From the NCBI RefSeq assembly GCF_900167075.1, contig NZ_FUWH01000006.1, positions 124,001-188,000 of the forward strand: 64,000 nt of DNA, given 5' to 3'. Origin of the DNA: Sediminibacterium ginsengisoli (GTDB lineage: Bacteria; Bacteroidota; Bacteroidia; Chitinophagales; Chitinophagaceae). The notes beneath the pieces are model-generated. The model searched no databases. It was not told the origin of the DNA and was given only the letters and a program-made list of their open reading frames with translations. Made by a program: the position numbers and the translations under genes. Within the stretch, counting starts at the first letter, position 1, and each line of letters starts with the position of its first letter. Below are positions 16,964 through 25,789 of the stretch, in pieces.

Positions 16964-17974
16964 ATGCATAAAGTAGACCTGAAAGAACTGGCGGAAAAAC
17001 TGAATTTGTCGATATCAACAGTGTCGAGGGCGTTGCGCGACCGCTATGATATCAGCACACGCACCAAACAGCGTGTAATGGCGCTGGCAGCAGAACTGAA
17101 TTACCAGCCCAATCCTTATGCAAGCAGCCTTCGTCAGCGGAAAAGCAAAACGATCGGTGTGGTGATCCCGGAGATCGCGAATAACTTTTTTACCCTTGCT
17201 ATCAATGGTATAGAATCTGTTGCGCAGGAAAACGGCTACCATGTGCTGATCTATATCACGCATGAAGACCCGGAAAAAGAGGCTAATATCATCAGGCATA
17301 TCCGTAACGGCAGGGTAGACGGACTGCTGATGTCGGTGTCTGGTAATATGGATCCTGTGCGCGACCTGAAAGAGAACGGGCTTCCGCTGGTATTGTTCGA
17401 CAGGGTTTCGGAAGATCCGCAGATCCCTTCGGTAACCACAGATGATTACCAGGGCGGGTTTGATGCAACATCACACCTCATTGAAAACGGCTGCCGTAAT
17501 ATTGCTTACCTGGCGGTATCGAAAAACCTTTCCATCAATCATAAACGGATGAAAGGCTACCAGGATGCCTTGAAAAAAAACAATATTCCTTACAAAGATC
17601 AGCTGGTGATCAATTGCGGGAACGATGATGCGGAAAACCTCCGTAAGATAGAAACACTGCTGCAAAGCAGGCGCCGCCCTGATGGTGTGTTTGCTTCAGT
17701 AGAAAAACTTGCGGTGAGCACTTATGAAGCTGCGCGCAACTGCGGTCTTGAAATACCCCGGGATCTGAAGTTAGTCGGGTTCTCCAACATGGCAGTCGCG
17801 TCCATCCTGAACCCGTCCCTTACAACCATTACACAGCCTGCGTATGAAATAGGCAAAGAAGCTGCGTCTGTGTTATTTCATATTCTTGAACAGCAGGAAA
17901 AGAAAAAGAATGAACCAGCATCTGCCAGCAAAGTGTTCCGGTCTGAACTGATCAAAAGGGATTCTTCGCGCTGA
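16964..17974 (+). CDS. LacI-family transcriptional regulator
   Basis: The N-terminal helix-turn-helix (DLKELAEKLNLSISTVSRAL) and hinge helix (NPYASSLRQRKSKTIG) are typical of LacI regulators. A periplasmic-binding-protein-like sensor follows, with VVIPEIANNFFTLAINGIE and LVLFDRVSEDP. The 336-residue length is normal. The protein binds an operator and releases it on sugar or metabolite binding; the ligand cannot be read from sequence. No sugar-use operon lies next to it: the following gene converges from 3 bases away and the upstream genes face the other way. It may regulate a distant locus. Confidence 0.93.
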   Translation: MHKVDLKELAEKLNLSISTVSRALRDRYDISTRTKQRVMALAAELNYQPNPYASSLRQRKSKTIGVVIPEIANNFFTLAINGIESVAQENGYHVLIYITHEDPEKEANIIRHIRNGRVDGLLMSVSGNMDPVRDLKENGLPLVLFDRVSEDPQIPSVTTDDYQGGFDATSHLIENGCRNIAYLAVSKNLSINHKRMKGYQDALKKNNIPYKDQLVINCGNDDAENLRKIETLLQSRRRPDGVFASVEKLAVSTYEAARNCGLEIPRDLKLVGFSNMAVASILNPSLTTITQPAYEIGKEAASVLFHILEQQEKKKNEPASASKVFRSELIKRDSSR

Positions 17975-17976
17975 GT

Positions 17977-19479
17977 TTATTTTTTGTTCCGGCCGAATTT
18001 CTCTCTGGCTACCGCAACCATCTGCCAGGCATCGGGCGTGATCCTGAAATAAAAGATGCCTGCCACCATCAGCAGGGAAAATGAAATTCCTCTTGCAATA
18101 ATGCGTACCCAGCCACTCAGCATTTCAAAACCATAATAACAGGCCAGGTATGCAGCCAGCGCAAGCAGCAGCGCATAAATGGTTTTCATCGAGAATGGCT
18201 GCATATTGAATTTCCTGCGCAGGAATTCGAAGCGGATGAAATTGTAAATACTGTATGAGATCAGTTCTGCAATGGCCGAACCGATAATGCCGTAGTGTTT
18301 GATCAGATAATAGGTAAGCGGCAGCCGAAGAATGAACAGCACAACACCGCTCATACAATCGAATTTCCAGAATGTGGATGTGTTGATGACCATGGCGTTC
18401 AGCCCTGTTCCGGCATCTACGATCCGGATCAGTCCCAGCACGAACATCACACCCAGCCCCTCACTGAAAGCCGCCTGTATATCCAGCACCCGCATGCCGT
18501 CTTCCACATTGAGCCAGAGATTACCGAAAATGAACAATGCCATCAGCAGCAGATTGATACAGGATCTTTCATATACCCGGTTGATCTCTTTATAATCCTT
18601 CTCCTTCCACGCCCTCGCCAGCACTCCCGCAGAAACCGCCTGGATACTTCGCTGCGGTACCTGCACCAGGTTGGCTGCATATTGCGCAAAGAGAAATACA
18701 CCTACAGAACCCAGCCCCTGGAAGCCCGCAATGATAAAACTGTCTACCGTTGCCGCGATCGCAGCTATGCAGGTTCCGCCGAAAGCGAGCGCCTGCATCG
18801 TTACCATCTTCTTCCAGAACTTCCGCGTAACAAGGCTGATCTTAAACGTAAAATGCAGATGCCCGGTATTATAGAGATAAATGATCAGCACCAGGAACAG
18901 CACCAGGAACTGGAATGCATATAACCTGATGAACGTATGAAAACTGATCACTTTGAAATAGAACAGGAAAATGAGTATGCACGATAACACCCGCAGCAGC
19001 GTTTCCTTCAGGAAATTGGAAACTACCGACCGGTGCAGTGCCCAGGCAAAACTCTCCGTTACAAAAAAGAAAAGCATGCCTATGGCGAAGGGAAACATCC
19101 AGTAATAATAATCCGTCAGCAGCTTGTTGGAGCCTTTGGAGAAATAGCCGATAAAAGCCGGTTCAAACCAGATGCCGCAAATCATCACCAGGATAAAACC
19201 GGTAAATGAGATCAGTAATGCCCAGCTGATCAGGTCGATCTTCCGTTCTGGCAGGTTGTCCTTGTAGTAAGGATAAAATTTATAGATCACCGGGATGATA
19301 CCCAGCGCTGCAAAGGAATAAACGTTCTGGCCAAAATCTGAAAAAATCCTTGTAAGACCATACTGCTCAGGAGTAAGTGAGCCGTTGCGGCCGGAGATAT
19401 AAGTATTCACGAATCCTACCAGGAAACCTATGTAAACAAGTATACTCGAAATAATCGTCTGTTTCCGGATATTACCCAT
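17977..19479 (-). CDS. Polysaccharide flippase (MOP superfamily)
   Basis: About 14 hydrophobic helices cover 500 residues, with the N-terminus RKQTIISSILVYIGFLVGF and the internal FAQYAANLVQVPQRSIQAV typical of Wzx/PST-type oligosaccharide flippases. Such proteins move lipid-linked oligosaccharides across the inner membrane. No glycosyltransferases are adjacent, so the substrate is unknown. The gene lies 14 bases downstream of the M1 peptidase gene on the same strand and is likely co-transcribed with it. Confidence 0.88.
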   Translation of the reverse strand: MGNIRKQTIISSILVYIGFLVGFVNTYISGRNGSLTPEQYGLTRIFSDFGQNVYSFAALGIIPVIYKFYPYYKDNLPERKIDLISWALLISFTGFILVMICGIWFEPAFIGYFSKGSNKLLTDYYYWMFPFAIGMLFFFVTESFAWALHRSVVSNFLKETLLRVLSCILIFLFYFKVISFHTFIRLYAFQFLVLFLVLIIYLYNTGHLHFTFKISLVTRKFWKKMVTMQALAFGGTCIAAIAATVDSFIIAGFQGLGSVGVFLFAQYAANLVQVPQRSIQAVSAGVLARAWKEKDYKEINRVYERSCINLLLMALFIFGNLWLNVEDGMRVLDIQAAFSEGLGVMFVLGLIRIVDAGTGLNAMVINTSTFWKFDCMSGVVLFILRLPLTYYLIKHYGIIGSAIAELISYSIYNFIRFEFLRRKFNMQPFSMKTIYALLLALAAYLACYYGFEMLSGWVRIIARGISFSLLMVAGIFYFRITPDAWQMVAVAREKFGRNKK

Positions 19480-19493
19480 ACTCCTTTGCTGCT

Positions 19494-21182
19494 TTAGTTG
19501 TTCCCGGATGTGTTTTTCACCCTGATATAATATAACTTTTCCGCTGCTTCAGGCTTCAGCAGTGTTTGCATACCCGGGGTCAGTGTAATGGACTTCCATG
19601 TTTCTGAAGGACTGATGCGGATCGTATCACTGCCGGCATTCAGGTATAAAGGCAGGTCAAACCCTTTTACACATTCAGACCAGCGGAAAAAAAATTTTTT
19701 CCTGTCGCCCGAAAAATAATATTCCAGCTGCGGCACCTGTACGGTATGCAGGTATTGCTGAAATACATACTTCAGGTTCCAGCCGGCGAATTTACTCATC
19801 TCTGTCATAATATCGCCTGCAGTAACTGTCTGGTGGTAAAATCTTTTGTTAAGGTGCCGCAGCATCGTGCGGAACAGACTGTCGTTATGCATGGCCTGGC
19901 GGATGGTATGGATCATGTTAGATCCTTTGGGATACATATCGCCGCTGCCTTCTTTATTCACACCGTACGGGCCGGTAACTGGTACATCATTATTGATATT
20001 ACGCCTGATGCCATAAGTATAGGTATCGCCTGCTGCCTTGCCACTGAGACATTCTGTGAACAATGTTTCGGAATAATTGGTAAACCCTTCATGGATCCAC
20101 ATGTCTGCAATGTCTTTGCTGGTAATATTGTTGGCAAACCATTCGTGACCGCTTTCGTGAATGATGATGAAGTCCCACAGCATTCCCAATCCTGTTCCTG
20201 AAAGATCGCGGCCGAGGTAGCCGTTCATGAACTGGTTGCCATATGCCACGGCGCTCTGGTGTTCCATACCCAGATGCGGGGCCTGTACCAGTTTGTAGCC
20301 GTCTTCATAGAACGGGTACGGCCCCATCCAGTATTCAAAACAATGCAGCATCTGTTTTACCTGGGTGAACTGCTGTTTTGCCTTTTGGAGTTCGTAATCC
20401 AGTACCCAGTAGCTGCAGTCGAGCTGCCCTTTTTCACCGTCATAGGTTTCATTCCAGTTCACATATTTGCCTATATAGGGTACAATGTTGTAATTGTTGA
20501 TAGGATTGACCACCGTCCACTGGTAAGTGGTTGTATGATTCGTATGCGCCTGCTTGCTGGTTAACCTGCCATTGGCTACGGCCACCAGTGTATCCGGTAC
20601 GGTGATGCTGATCATTGCGCCGTTATCAGGCTCGTCAGACTGGTGATCCTTGCAGGGATACCAAACGCTGGCACCCAGTCCCTGGCAGGCAACGCTCATC
20701 CAGGGGCGGCCCTGTTTATCTTTTGTAAAGATCCAGCCGCCATCCCAGGGCGGTCTGCGTGCTACCACCGGCGCGCCTCTGAACTCGAGCAGCAGGGTTT
20801 CTGTTGCACCAGCCTGCAAATCTGAAGGAAAACTGATATAATATACATTACCGTTCCGTTCAAACGGCAATGAAGCATGCGTTCCGGCAGATGCTTTTAC
20901 AAGTTCCATCGGCTGCTGCAGATCGATCTGCATTTTCCTGCCCGGCCTGAGTACTTTAAAACGGATGGCATTGGTGCCGGTGATGGTTCTGGAGTTGTAA
21001 TCCGGCGTAATGCCGATGGTATAATGCAATACATCCCACCAGGCCCTTTCGGGCGTAATGCTGCCGCGGAGCGTGTCGGCGTGCGTAAATTCCGTTTTGG
21101 AAGATAAGGGCGTCTGCGCAACGGAATAAAAACCGCAAAGCAGGCAGAGCATGATCGGCAATGTGTATTTTGCATTCATCAT
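19494..21182 (-). CDS. M1-family metallopeptidase, secreted
   Basis: A signal peptide (ending YSVAQ) is followed by a beta N-domain and a gluzincin catalytic domain. Zinc ligands are in IIHESGHEWFANN (about residues 336-348) with the third ligand Glu in MWIHEGFTNYSE. The usual GAMEN exopeptidase motif appears as GMEHQ, a variant seen in compact M1 enzymes. At 562 residues it lacks the large C-terminal helical domain of aminopeptidase N, so it is of the short M1 type. It probably trims peptides in the periplasm. Met codons at 21182 and 21179 both serve. Its start is only 24 bases from the divergent substrate-binding protein, which fits a shared peptide-use role. Confidence 0.92.
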   Translation of the reverse strand: MMNAKYTLPIMLCLLCGFYSVAQTPLSSKTEFTHADTLRGSITPERAWWDVLHYTIGITPDYNSRTITGTNAIRFKVLRPGRKMQIDLQQPMELVKASAGTHASLPFERNGNVYYISFPSDLQAGATETLLLEFRGAPVVARRPPWDGGWIFTKDKQGRPWMSVACQGLGASVWYPCKDHQSDEPDNGAMISITVPDTLVAVANGRLTSKQAHTNHTTTYQWTVVNPINNYNIVPYIGKYVNWNETYDGEKGQLDCSYWVLDYELQKAKQQFTQVKQMLHCFEYWMGPYPFYEDGYKLVQAPHLGMEHQSAVAYGNQFMNGYLGRDLSGTGLGMLWDFIIIHESGHEWFANNITSKDIADMWIHEGFTNYSETLFTECLSGKAAGDTYTYGIRRNINNDVPVTGPYGVNKEGSGDMYPKGSNMIHTIRQAMHNDSLFRTMLRHLNKRFYHQTVTAGDIMTEMSKFAGWNLKYVFQQYLHTVQVPQLEYYFSGDRKKFFFRWSECVKGFDLPLYLNAGSDTIRISPSETWKSITLTPGMQTLLKPEAAEKLYYIRVKNTSGNN

Positions 21183-21206
21183 TTAAAAGTAAGATATTCG
21201 GGCTGT

Positions 21207-22868
21207 ATGATCGGAAACAATAGGATAAAAAGGAACGAAGGAAAAACTGCAGGATTTCTCTGGGCACTTTGCCTCTGCGGAGCGTTACTCGCAGGCTGCT
21301 CTGAACGCAAAAGCAGCGGGAAAGAAGTATTTACCTATAATGAAACCACAGGCATTGCCACGCTCGACCCGGCTTTTGCCAAGAACCAGTCGATCATGTG
21401 GGCCGTACACCAGTTGTACAATACATTGGTGGAAATAGACAGCGGACTGAATATTGTACCCTCGGTTGCCAAAAGCTGGGAAGTAAGCGGCGACAGGCTC
21501 ACCTATACTTTTCACCTGCGGAATGATGTTTTTTTTCATGATAATGACATCTTCCCGGGTGGCAAAGGCCGTAAGCTGGTAGCGGCTGATGTGGCATACA
21601 GTTTCAGCCGGATCATGGATAAAGCTACGGCCAGCAGCGGCGCCTGGATCTTCAACGGCAGGGTAGATTCAGTAAAGGCATTTACAGCCGTAGATGATTC
21701 CACGTTCAGATTACAATTGCAGCAGCCATTCCACCCGATCATGGGTATCCTGAGCATGCAGTACTGCAGCATTGTTCCGCATGAAGCGGTTGAAAAATAC
21801 GGGAAGGATTTCAGGCGGAATCCCTGTGGCAGCGGACCTTTCCGGTTTAAATCCTGGGAAGAGGGCGAGGCGCTGGTATTGCTGAAGAACGACAAATACT
21901 GGGAGCAGGACAGCACCGGCAGGCATTTACCTTATCTCGACGCGGTTAAAGTCACATTCTTCGATAATAAAGCCACGGAGTTCCTGCAATTCAGGCAGGG
22001 GGGACTGAGTTTTGTGAATGATATCGATCCGTCGTTCAAGGATGAGATCCTGACAAGGCATGGCGACCTGCGAAAAGAATGGGAAGGAAAGATCCTCCTG
22101 AAAAAACATGCATACTTGAATACGGAATACCTGGGTATCCTGGTAGATAAAGATAACCCGCTGGTAAAAGCAGCACCAACGCGAATCAAGGCAGTGCGCC
22201 AGGCAATGAACTATGCGATCAACCGGGTGCAGCTGATGATGTATATGCGTAATTCGATCGGAATACCGGCAACAGCAGGTTTTGTTCCGGGCGGACTGCC
22301 GTCGAGGAATGCAGAGCTGGTAAAAGGTTATGCCTACGATCCGGGAAAAGCGCGGAAACTCCTGGCGGAAGCAGGCTTCCCCGATGGAAAAGGACTGCCG
22401 GCGATCAAATTGCTCACGATCCCTATTTATGCGGATATCGGGAGTTTTATTGCACGCCAGCTGGAAGAAGTAGGGATTACGGTGCAGGTGGAAGTGATAC
22501 AGAAAAGCCTGCTGCTGGAACAGACCGCCAAATCGCAGGCCTTGTTCTTCCGCGGTAGCTGGATAGCGGATTATCCCGATGCAGAAAATTATATGGCGAT
22601 GTTCTACAGCAAAAACCCGGCACCGCCGAATTATACGCGTTATCAGAATCCGGCCTTTGATGAATTGTATGAACGTGCTTTACTGGAAACGAATGATTCG
22701 CTGCGCTACAACCTGTACCGCCAGATGGACCAGATCGTAATCAATGATGCACCTGTGATACCGATCTGGTATGATATGGCTATTCACCTCGTGCAGAAAG
22801 AAGTAACAGGGTTTTCACCTAACGCACTCAATCTGCTGGAACTGCGTAATACGCGTGTTAAAAATTGA
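21207..22868 (+). CDS. Peptide/solute-binding lipoprotein (SBP_bac_5 family)
   Basis: A signal with lipobox ALLAGCSER precedes a family-5 extracellular solute-binding fold: TLDPAFAKNQSIMW, SVAKSWEVSGDRLTYTFHLR and, near the end, DYPDAENYMAMFYSKN. The 553-residue length is normal for DppA/OppA-like proteins. Permease and ATPase genes are not adjacent, so it must work with distant partners or as a chaperone-like binder. The 3' end overlaps the convergent M56 gene by 11 bases. It diverges from the M1 peptidase gene, suggesting linked peptide digestion and uptake (inference). Confidence 0.9.
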   Translation: MIGNNRIKRNEGKTAGFLWALCLCGALLAGCSERKSSGKEVFTYNETTGIATLDPAFAKNQSIMWAVHQLYNTLVEIDSGLNIVPSVAKSWEVSGDRLTYTFHLRNDVFFHDNDIFPGGKGRKLVAADVAYSFSRIMDKATASSGAWIFNGRVDSVKAFTAVDDSTFRLQLQQPFHPIMGILSMQYCSIVPHEAVEKYGKDFRRNPCGSGPFRFKSWEEGEALVLLKNDKYWEQDSTGRHLPYLDAVKVTFFDNKATEFLQFRQGGLSFVNDIDPSFKDEILTRHGDLRKEWEGKILLKKHAYLNTEYLGILVDKDNPLVKAAPTRIKAVRQAMNYAINRVQLMMYMRNSIGIPATAGFVPGGLPSRNAELVKGYAYDPGKARKLLAEAGFPDGKGLPAIKLLTIPIYADIGSFIARQLEEVGITVQVEVIQKSLLLEQTAKSQALFFRGSWIADYPDAENYMAMFYSKNPAPPNYTRYQNPAFDELYERALLETNDSLRYNLYRQMDQIVINDAPVIPIWYDMAIHLVQKEVTGFSPNALNLLELRNTRVKN

Positions 22869-24744
22869 TATTGACCTGGCTGATCTGCAGGTTCAGCTGA
22901 GTCGTAGTTTTCGCTTCGATCGTCGCATTGATCAGCGAAGCCATGTTCTCTTTGAAGTCGATAAGGATAGCGCTGGTGTTTTTATCTGCCGGCAACTGGT
23001 ATTTCTTTTTATCCGCAGGCGTTACTTCTTTCAGTACCGGAGTTGTTTTTTTCTCCTGTTCAATTTCTGATAATGGTATTTGCTGTACGGCAGGAGTTGT
23101 ATTATTTTTTTTGTCAGCGGCTTTTTGTTTAGACGCTTTGATCAGTGCGGGGAGATCGATCTTGTCGGGAACACCCCGCAGCGCATCGCCTACGATCTTA
23201 TCCAGTTCCAGTTTTTCGATCTGTTCAAAAGCCGCACGCAGGCCCTGTTTGAGGTTTTCGTCTTCAATACCGGCAAGTGCAGCTTCCTTACCCGCTTTGG
23301 CAGCGATGTCCATTTTTACATTTTTCAGACCGGCTTCAATGCCCTCAATTGATTTGGCGATACCGAGTTTTAAAGGAACCTGTATCATCGGGGCAATTAG
23401 TTCTTCGGTGTCGATCTTGATGGAACCGATATCGGTTGCCTGATTGATACGCTTTAATTCTTTTTCCCAGTTGGCTTTTTCCAGCTCGCGCGATGCGATG
23501 CTTAAGGCCCCCGCCACCAGCGGCTGGATCATAGCAATACTATCTGCCGAGGAATGGATTTCACGTGCTGCCTGTGCAAGGTTTTCCTTGATCTCTTTCC
23601 GTAACGGTTCATTGAGGAAAAATACCGGGTTGAAGAGTGGATTGTTTACCTGTACAGCCATCGGTTCAACAGCAACAGCCTGGCGCTGCTCGTTGTCTTC
23701 TCTTACTGCAACCGCAGTCGTTGGAGCCTGGCGGTTCCTGTTATCCGGACTCAGCCATGCGATGGAACTTAATATACCTGTTACCAGGAATAAGGAAAGT
23801 AATTGTTTGCGGTAATTGAAGGATTGTTCTTTATGCCCGATCATGCGTTTAACCCTGCCGAGGAGTTCGTGTTCATTCCTTGCGGCTGTCATGGCAAATG
23901 CGGGTGCTTTCTGCAGACTTGCAATGCGTAATAATGCTTCAGCATAAACCGGTGCGCTGTACTGGAATTGCAATACCCAGTCGTCGCAGCTGTTTTCCCT
24001 TTCCTTTTTGATCGATTTGCTGATCAGTTGAGTGAAAGGATTAAAGAACAATGATATTTCCACTACCGATAAAAAAATGTTCACGATATAATCATAACGT
24101 TTGATATGCGCCAGTTCATGCAGGATCACAGCTTCCATCTGCTCTGTACTCAGGTGGTTAATGCTGGCCAACGGCACAAGGATCAGTGGCTTGAAGAAGC
24201 CGATGGTAAGTGGTGTATGAACTTTATCGGAAAGCAGTATCTGCACTTCTTTTTTAATGCCAAGCTGTTCGGCCACGCGGCGAACAAAAAGACGCCAGTT
24301 CACAGGGATCTTTTGCGTGCCGTCTGTACGTATGGAGCGCAGCTGACGGTATGCAACCATCCAGCGGATAAATAAAAAAAGTATCAGGAAAAGATAGGCT
24401 ACAGAAAGATAGGGAAGCAGCTGTTCCGCTTTTACCATCCATGCGATCAGTTGGGAACGGAAACCGGTGTTGCTGTAAACAACCGGGCTGATGCGTTCCT
24501 GCAAAGAGCCTGATTCAAGCAATACTTCCTTGTAAGCGATATGGTAAAACCTCAGGGTAACCAGGAACCAGGCGAACCCGGTCAGCTGTACACATACGGC
24601 CAGTTTGTATTTATTGGCCGCCTGGAATCTGGCTATAAAAGAAACGGCAATGTATACAAGCCATAACAACGCCATTTGCCAGAGACTGTTGGCTATAGCG
24701 CAACCAAGGGCCTGCAGGAAGGATGATTGGAACAGCGATGGCAT
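22858..24744 (-). CDS. BlaR1-like M56 membrane metallopeptidase
   Basis: Four hydrophobic helices lie in the first 320 residues. The cytosolic zinc site is ILHELAHIKRYDYIVN (HExxH at about residue 208) with the downstream ligand region RENSCDDWVLQ. The M56 family cleaves or triggers release of BlaI-type repressors. The C-terminal half (about 340-628) is not a penicillin-binding sensor; it is a helical, Lys/Glu/Ala-rich region ending in a beta-like QLNLQISQVNINF. The inducing signal is therefore probably not a beta-lactam. It is 14 bases downstream of the BlaI-type gene in the same operon. The 3' end overlaps the convergent solute-binding gene by 11 bases. Confidence 0.9.
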   Translation of the reverse strand: MPSLFQSSFLQALGCAIANSLWQMALLWLVYIAVSFIARFQAANKYKLAVCVQLTGFAWFLVTLRFYHIAYKEVLLESGSLQERISPVVYSNTGFRSQLIAWMVKAEQLLPYLSVAYLFLILFLFIRWMVAYRQLRSIRTDGTQKIPVNWRLFVRRVAEQLGIKKEVQILLSDKVHTPLTIGFFKPLILVPLASINHLSTEQMEAVILHELAHIKRYDYIVNIFLSVVEISLFFNPFTQLISKSIKKERENSCDDWVLQFQYSAPVYAEALLRIASLQKAPAFAMTAARNEHELLGRVKRMIGHKEQSFNYRKQLLSLFLVTGILSSIAWLSPDNRNRQAPTTAVAVREDNEQRQAVAVEPMAVQVNNPLFNPVFFLNEPLRKEIKENLAQAAREIHSSADSIAMIQPLVAGALSIASRELEKANWEKELKRINQATDIGSIKIDTEELIAPMIQVPLKLGIAKSIEGIEAGLKNVKMDIAAKAGKEAALAGIEDENLKQGLRAAFEQIEKLELDKIVGDALRGVPDKIDLPALIKASKQKAADKKNNTTPAVQQIPLSEIEQEKKTTPVLKEVTPADKKKYQLPADKNTSAILIDFKENMASLINATIEAKTTTQLNLQISQVNINF

Positions 24745-24758
24745 AGATTATTGTTAGA

Positions 24759-25136
24759 TTATTGTTTTTTCAGGTTATCCAGTAGCTTCTGAATTTCCGC
24801 CAGTTCATCCTGGTTAGGCGCGTGATTACCCAGCGCCTGCATTACAAGCTGGGTAGAAGAACCGCCGAACAGGGAATTGATCATTTTACCTACCAGCTGC
24901 TGCTGTGTACTTTCCCGGGTAATGGCGGCGCTGTAGATATGGGTTTTGCTGCTGTCGTCGCGTGCTACAATGCCTTTCTCAAACATGATCTGCATCAGCT
25001 TAAGGGTAGTGGTATAACCGGCTTCCTTATGCTCGCTCAGCACTTCATGTACTTCACGCACAGTGGCTGTACCCTTATCCCACAAGATCCGCAGTATTTC
25101 CAGTTCACTTTCCGTTGGTTTGATCTGCTTCGACAT
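24759..25136 (-). CDS. BlaI/MecI-family repressor
   Basis: The 125-residue protein is a winged helix with the family signature: PTESELEILRILWDKGTATVREV, GYTTTLKLMQIMFEKGIVARDD and a C-terminal dimerisation helix region. It should bind palindromic operators as a dimer and be removed by the adjacent M56 protease. Two matching palindromes lie 8 and 30 bases upstream of its start codon, over its own promoter, which fits autorepression. Starts further upstream are excluded by those sites. Confidence 0.93.
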   Translation of the reverse strand: MSKQIKPTESELEILRILWDKGTATVREVHEVLSEHKEAGYTTTLKLMQIMFEKGIVARDDSSKTHIYSAAITRESTQQQLVGKMINSLFGGSSTQLVMQALGNHAPNQDELAEIQKLLDNLKKQ

Positions 25137-25143
25137 ATGCTAT

Positions 25144-25183
25144 TACGATTTAATTCGTATGCAACTTACGATTTTGTTCGTAA
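25144..25183. promoter_or_regulatory. Two tandem BlaI-type operators over the blaI-like promoter
   Basis: TACGA-N6-TCGTA occurs twice: 25144-25159 and 25167-25182, the second extended to TTACGA-N6-TCGTAA (25166-25183). Their centres are 23 bases apart, about two helical turns. On the minus strand the second lies between a possible TTG (25186-25188) and TAAGTTGC (25161-25168), where a repressor would block RNA polymerase. Confidence 0.7.
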
Positions 25184-25213
25184 AACAAAAAATAAAGTTT
25201 GACCAGCGGCAGG

Positions 25214-25702
25214 CTACTTTTTTACGGTTTTATAAGTGCCTACATTATAATGCTGTATGGTGGTAAAGGATAATTTTTCTTTGTTTACGCTTACTTTCTT
25301 ATAGGGCATAAACATTTGTTTTTTGTCCAGGAAGCCGATAATGCACGACATCGGCGTACTGCCTTTCCGGATCTCAACTACCGGTTCCAATCCCAAGTTG
25401 GGGATAACAAGAGAATCGGAGGCGCGCAGTTCCTTGTATTGCATCCTTACCAGGAAAGTGAAGCGTTTTTCTGTCTGGTAAACCTGTACGGCAAACTTCC
25501 ACTGGTTCAGATCATCGGGTACCGGGCTGCTTACGGATGCCACGGGACTTTCCTTCACTTTTTCGCGTATGGGGGAAAGCTTGTCATAACTGCTTGTCCT
25601 GATCGTATCTGCACCGGTTTGTTCTTCGGCTTTGGGAGAATTAGTGCAGGCCTGTAAAAGAATCAACAGGGCCGTGAACAGGATTGCCTTGGAATACTGC
25701 AT
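25214..25702 (-). CDS. Lipoprotein of unknown function
   Basis: A signal peptide with lipobox LLQACTNS is followed by a disordered Lys/Glu/Ser stretch and a beta-rich domain (residues about 65-162) with KFAVQVYQTEKRFTFLVRM and SCIIGFLDKKQMFMPYKKV. No known motif is recognised. It precedes the BlaI-type gene on the same strand by 77 bases, but the operators lie between them, so the repressor gene has its own promoter. Its 5' end lies beyond the strong terminator of hppA, so it is probably transcribed alone. Confidence 0.7.
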   Translation of the reverse strand: MQYSKAILFTALLILLQACTNSPKAEEQTGADTIRTSSYDKLSPIREKVKESPVASVSSPVPDDLNQWKFAVQVYQTEKRFTFLVRMQYKELRASDSLVIPNLGLEPVVEIRKGSTPMSCIIGFLDKKQMFMPYKKVSVNKEKLSFTTIQHYNVGTYKTVKK

Positions 25703-25740
25703 GTTTTTTATTTACAAGTATAAGTCCGGTAGTTAAAATA

Positions 25741-25770
25741 ACAAAGCCCGTTATGATTAACGGGCTTTGT
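25741..25770. terminator. Strong terminator downstream of hppA
   Basis: Perfect 13-base inverted repeat ACAAAGCCCGTTA / TAACGGGCTTTGT with a TGAT loop, 20 bases past the hppA stop on the minus strand. It separates hppA from the lipoprotein gene. Confidence 0.85.
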
Positions 25771-25789
25771 GTATGGTAAAGTCGATTTT

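Noticed and set aside
18295..18924. A plus-strand frame of 209 codons inside the flippase gene
   Set aside because: Opposite to a typical flippase; His/Gln-rich translation with no recognisable fold.
22858..25136. Beta-lactamase induction system
   Set aside because: BlaI and M56 proteins are present, but the M56 protein lacks a penicillin-binding sensor and no beta-lactamase is in the operon.
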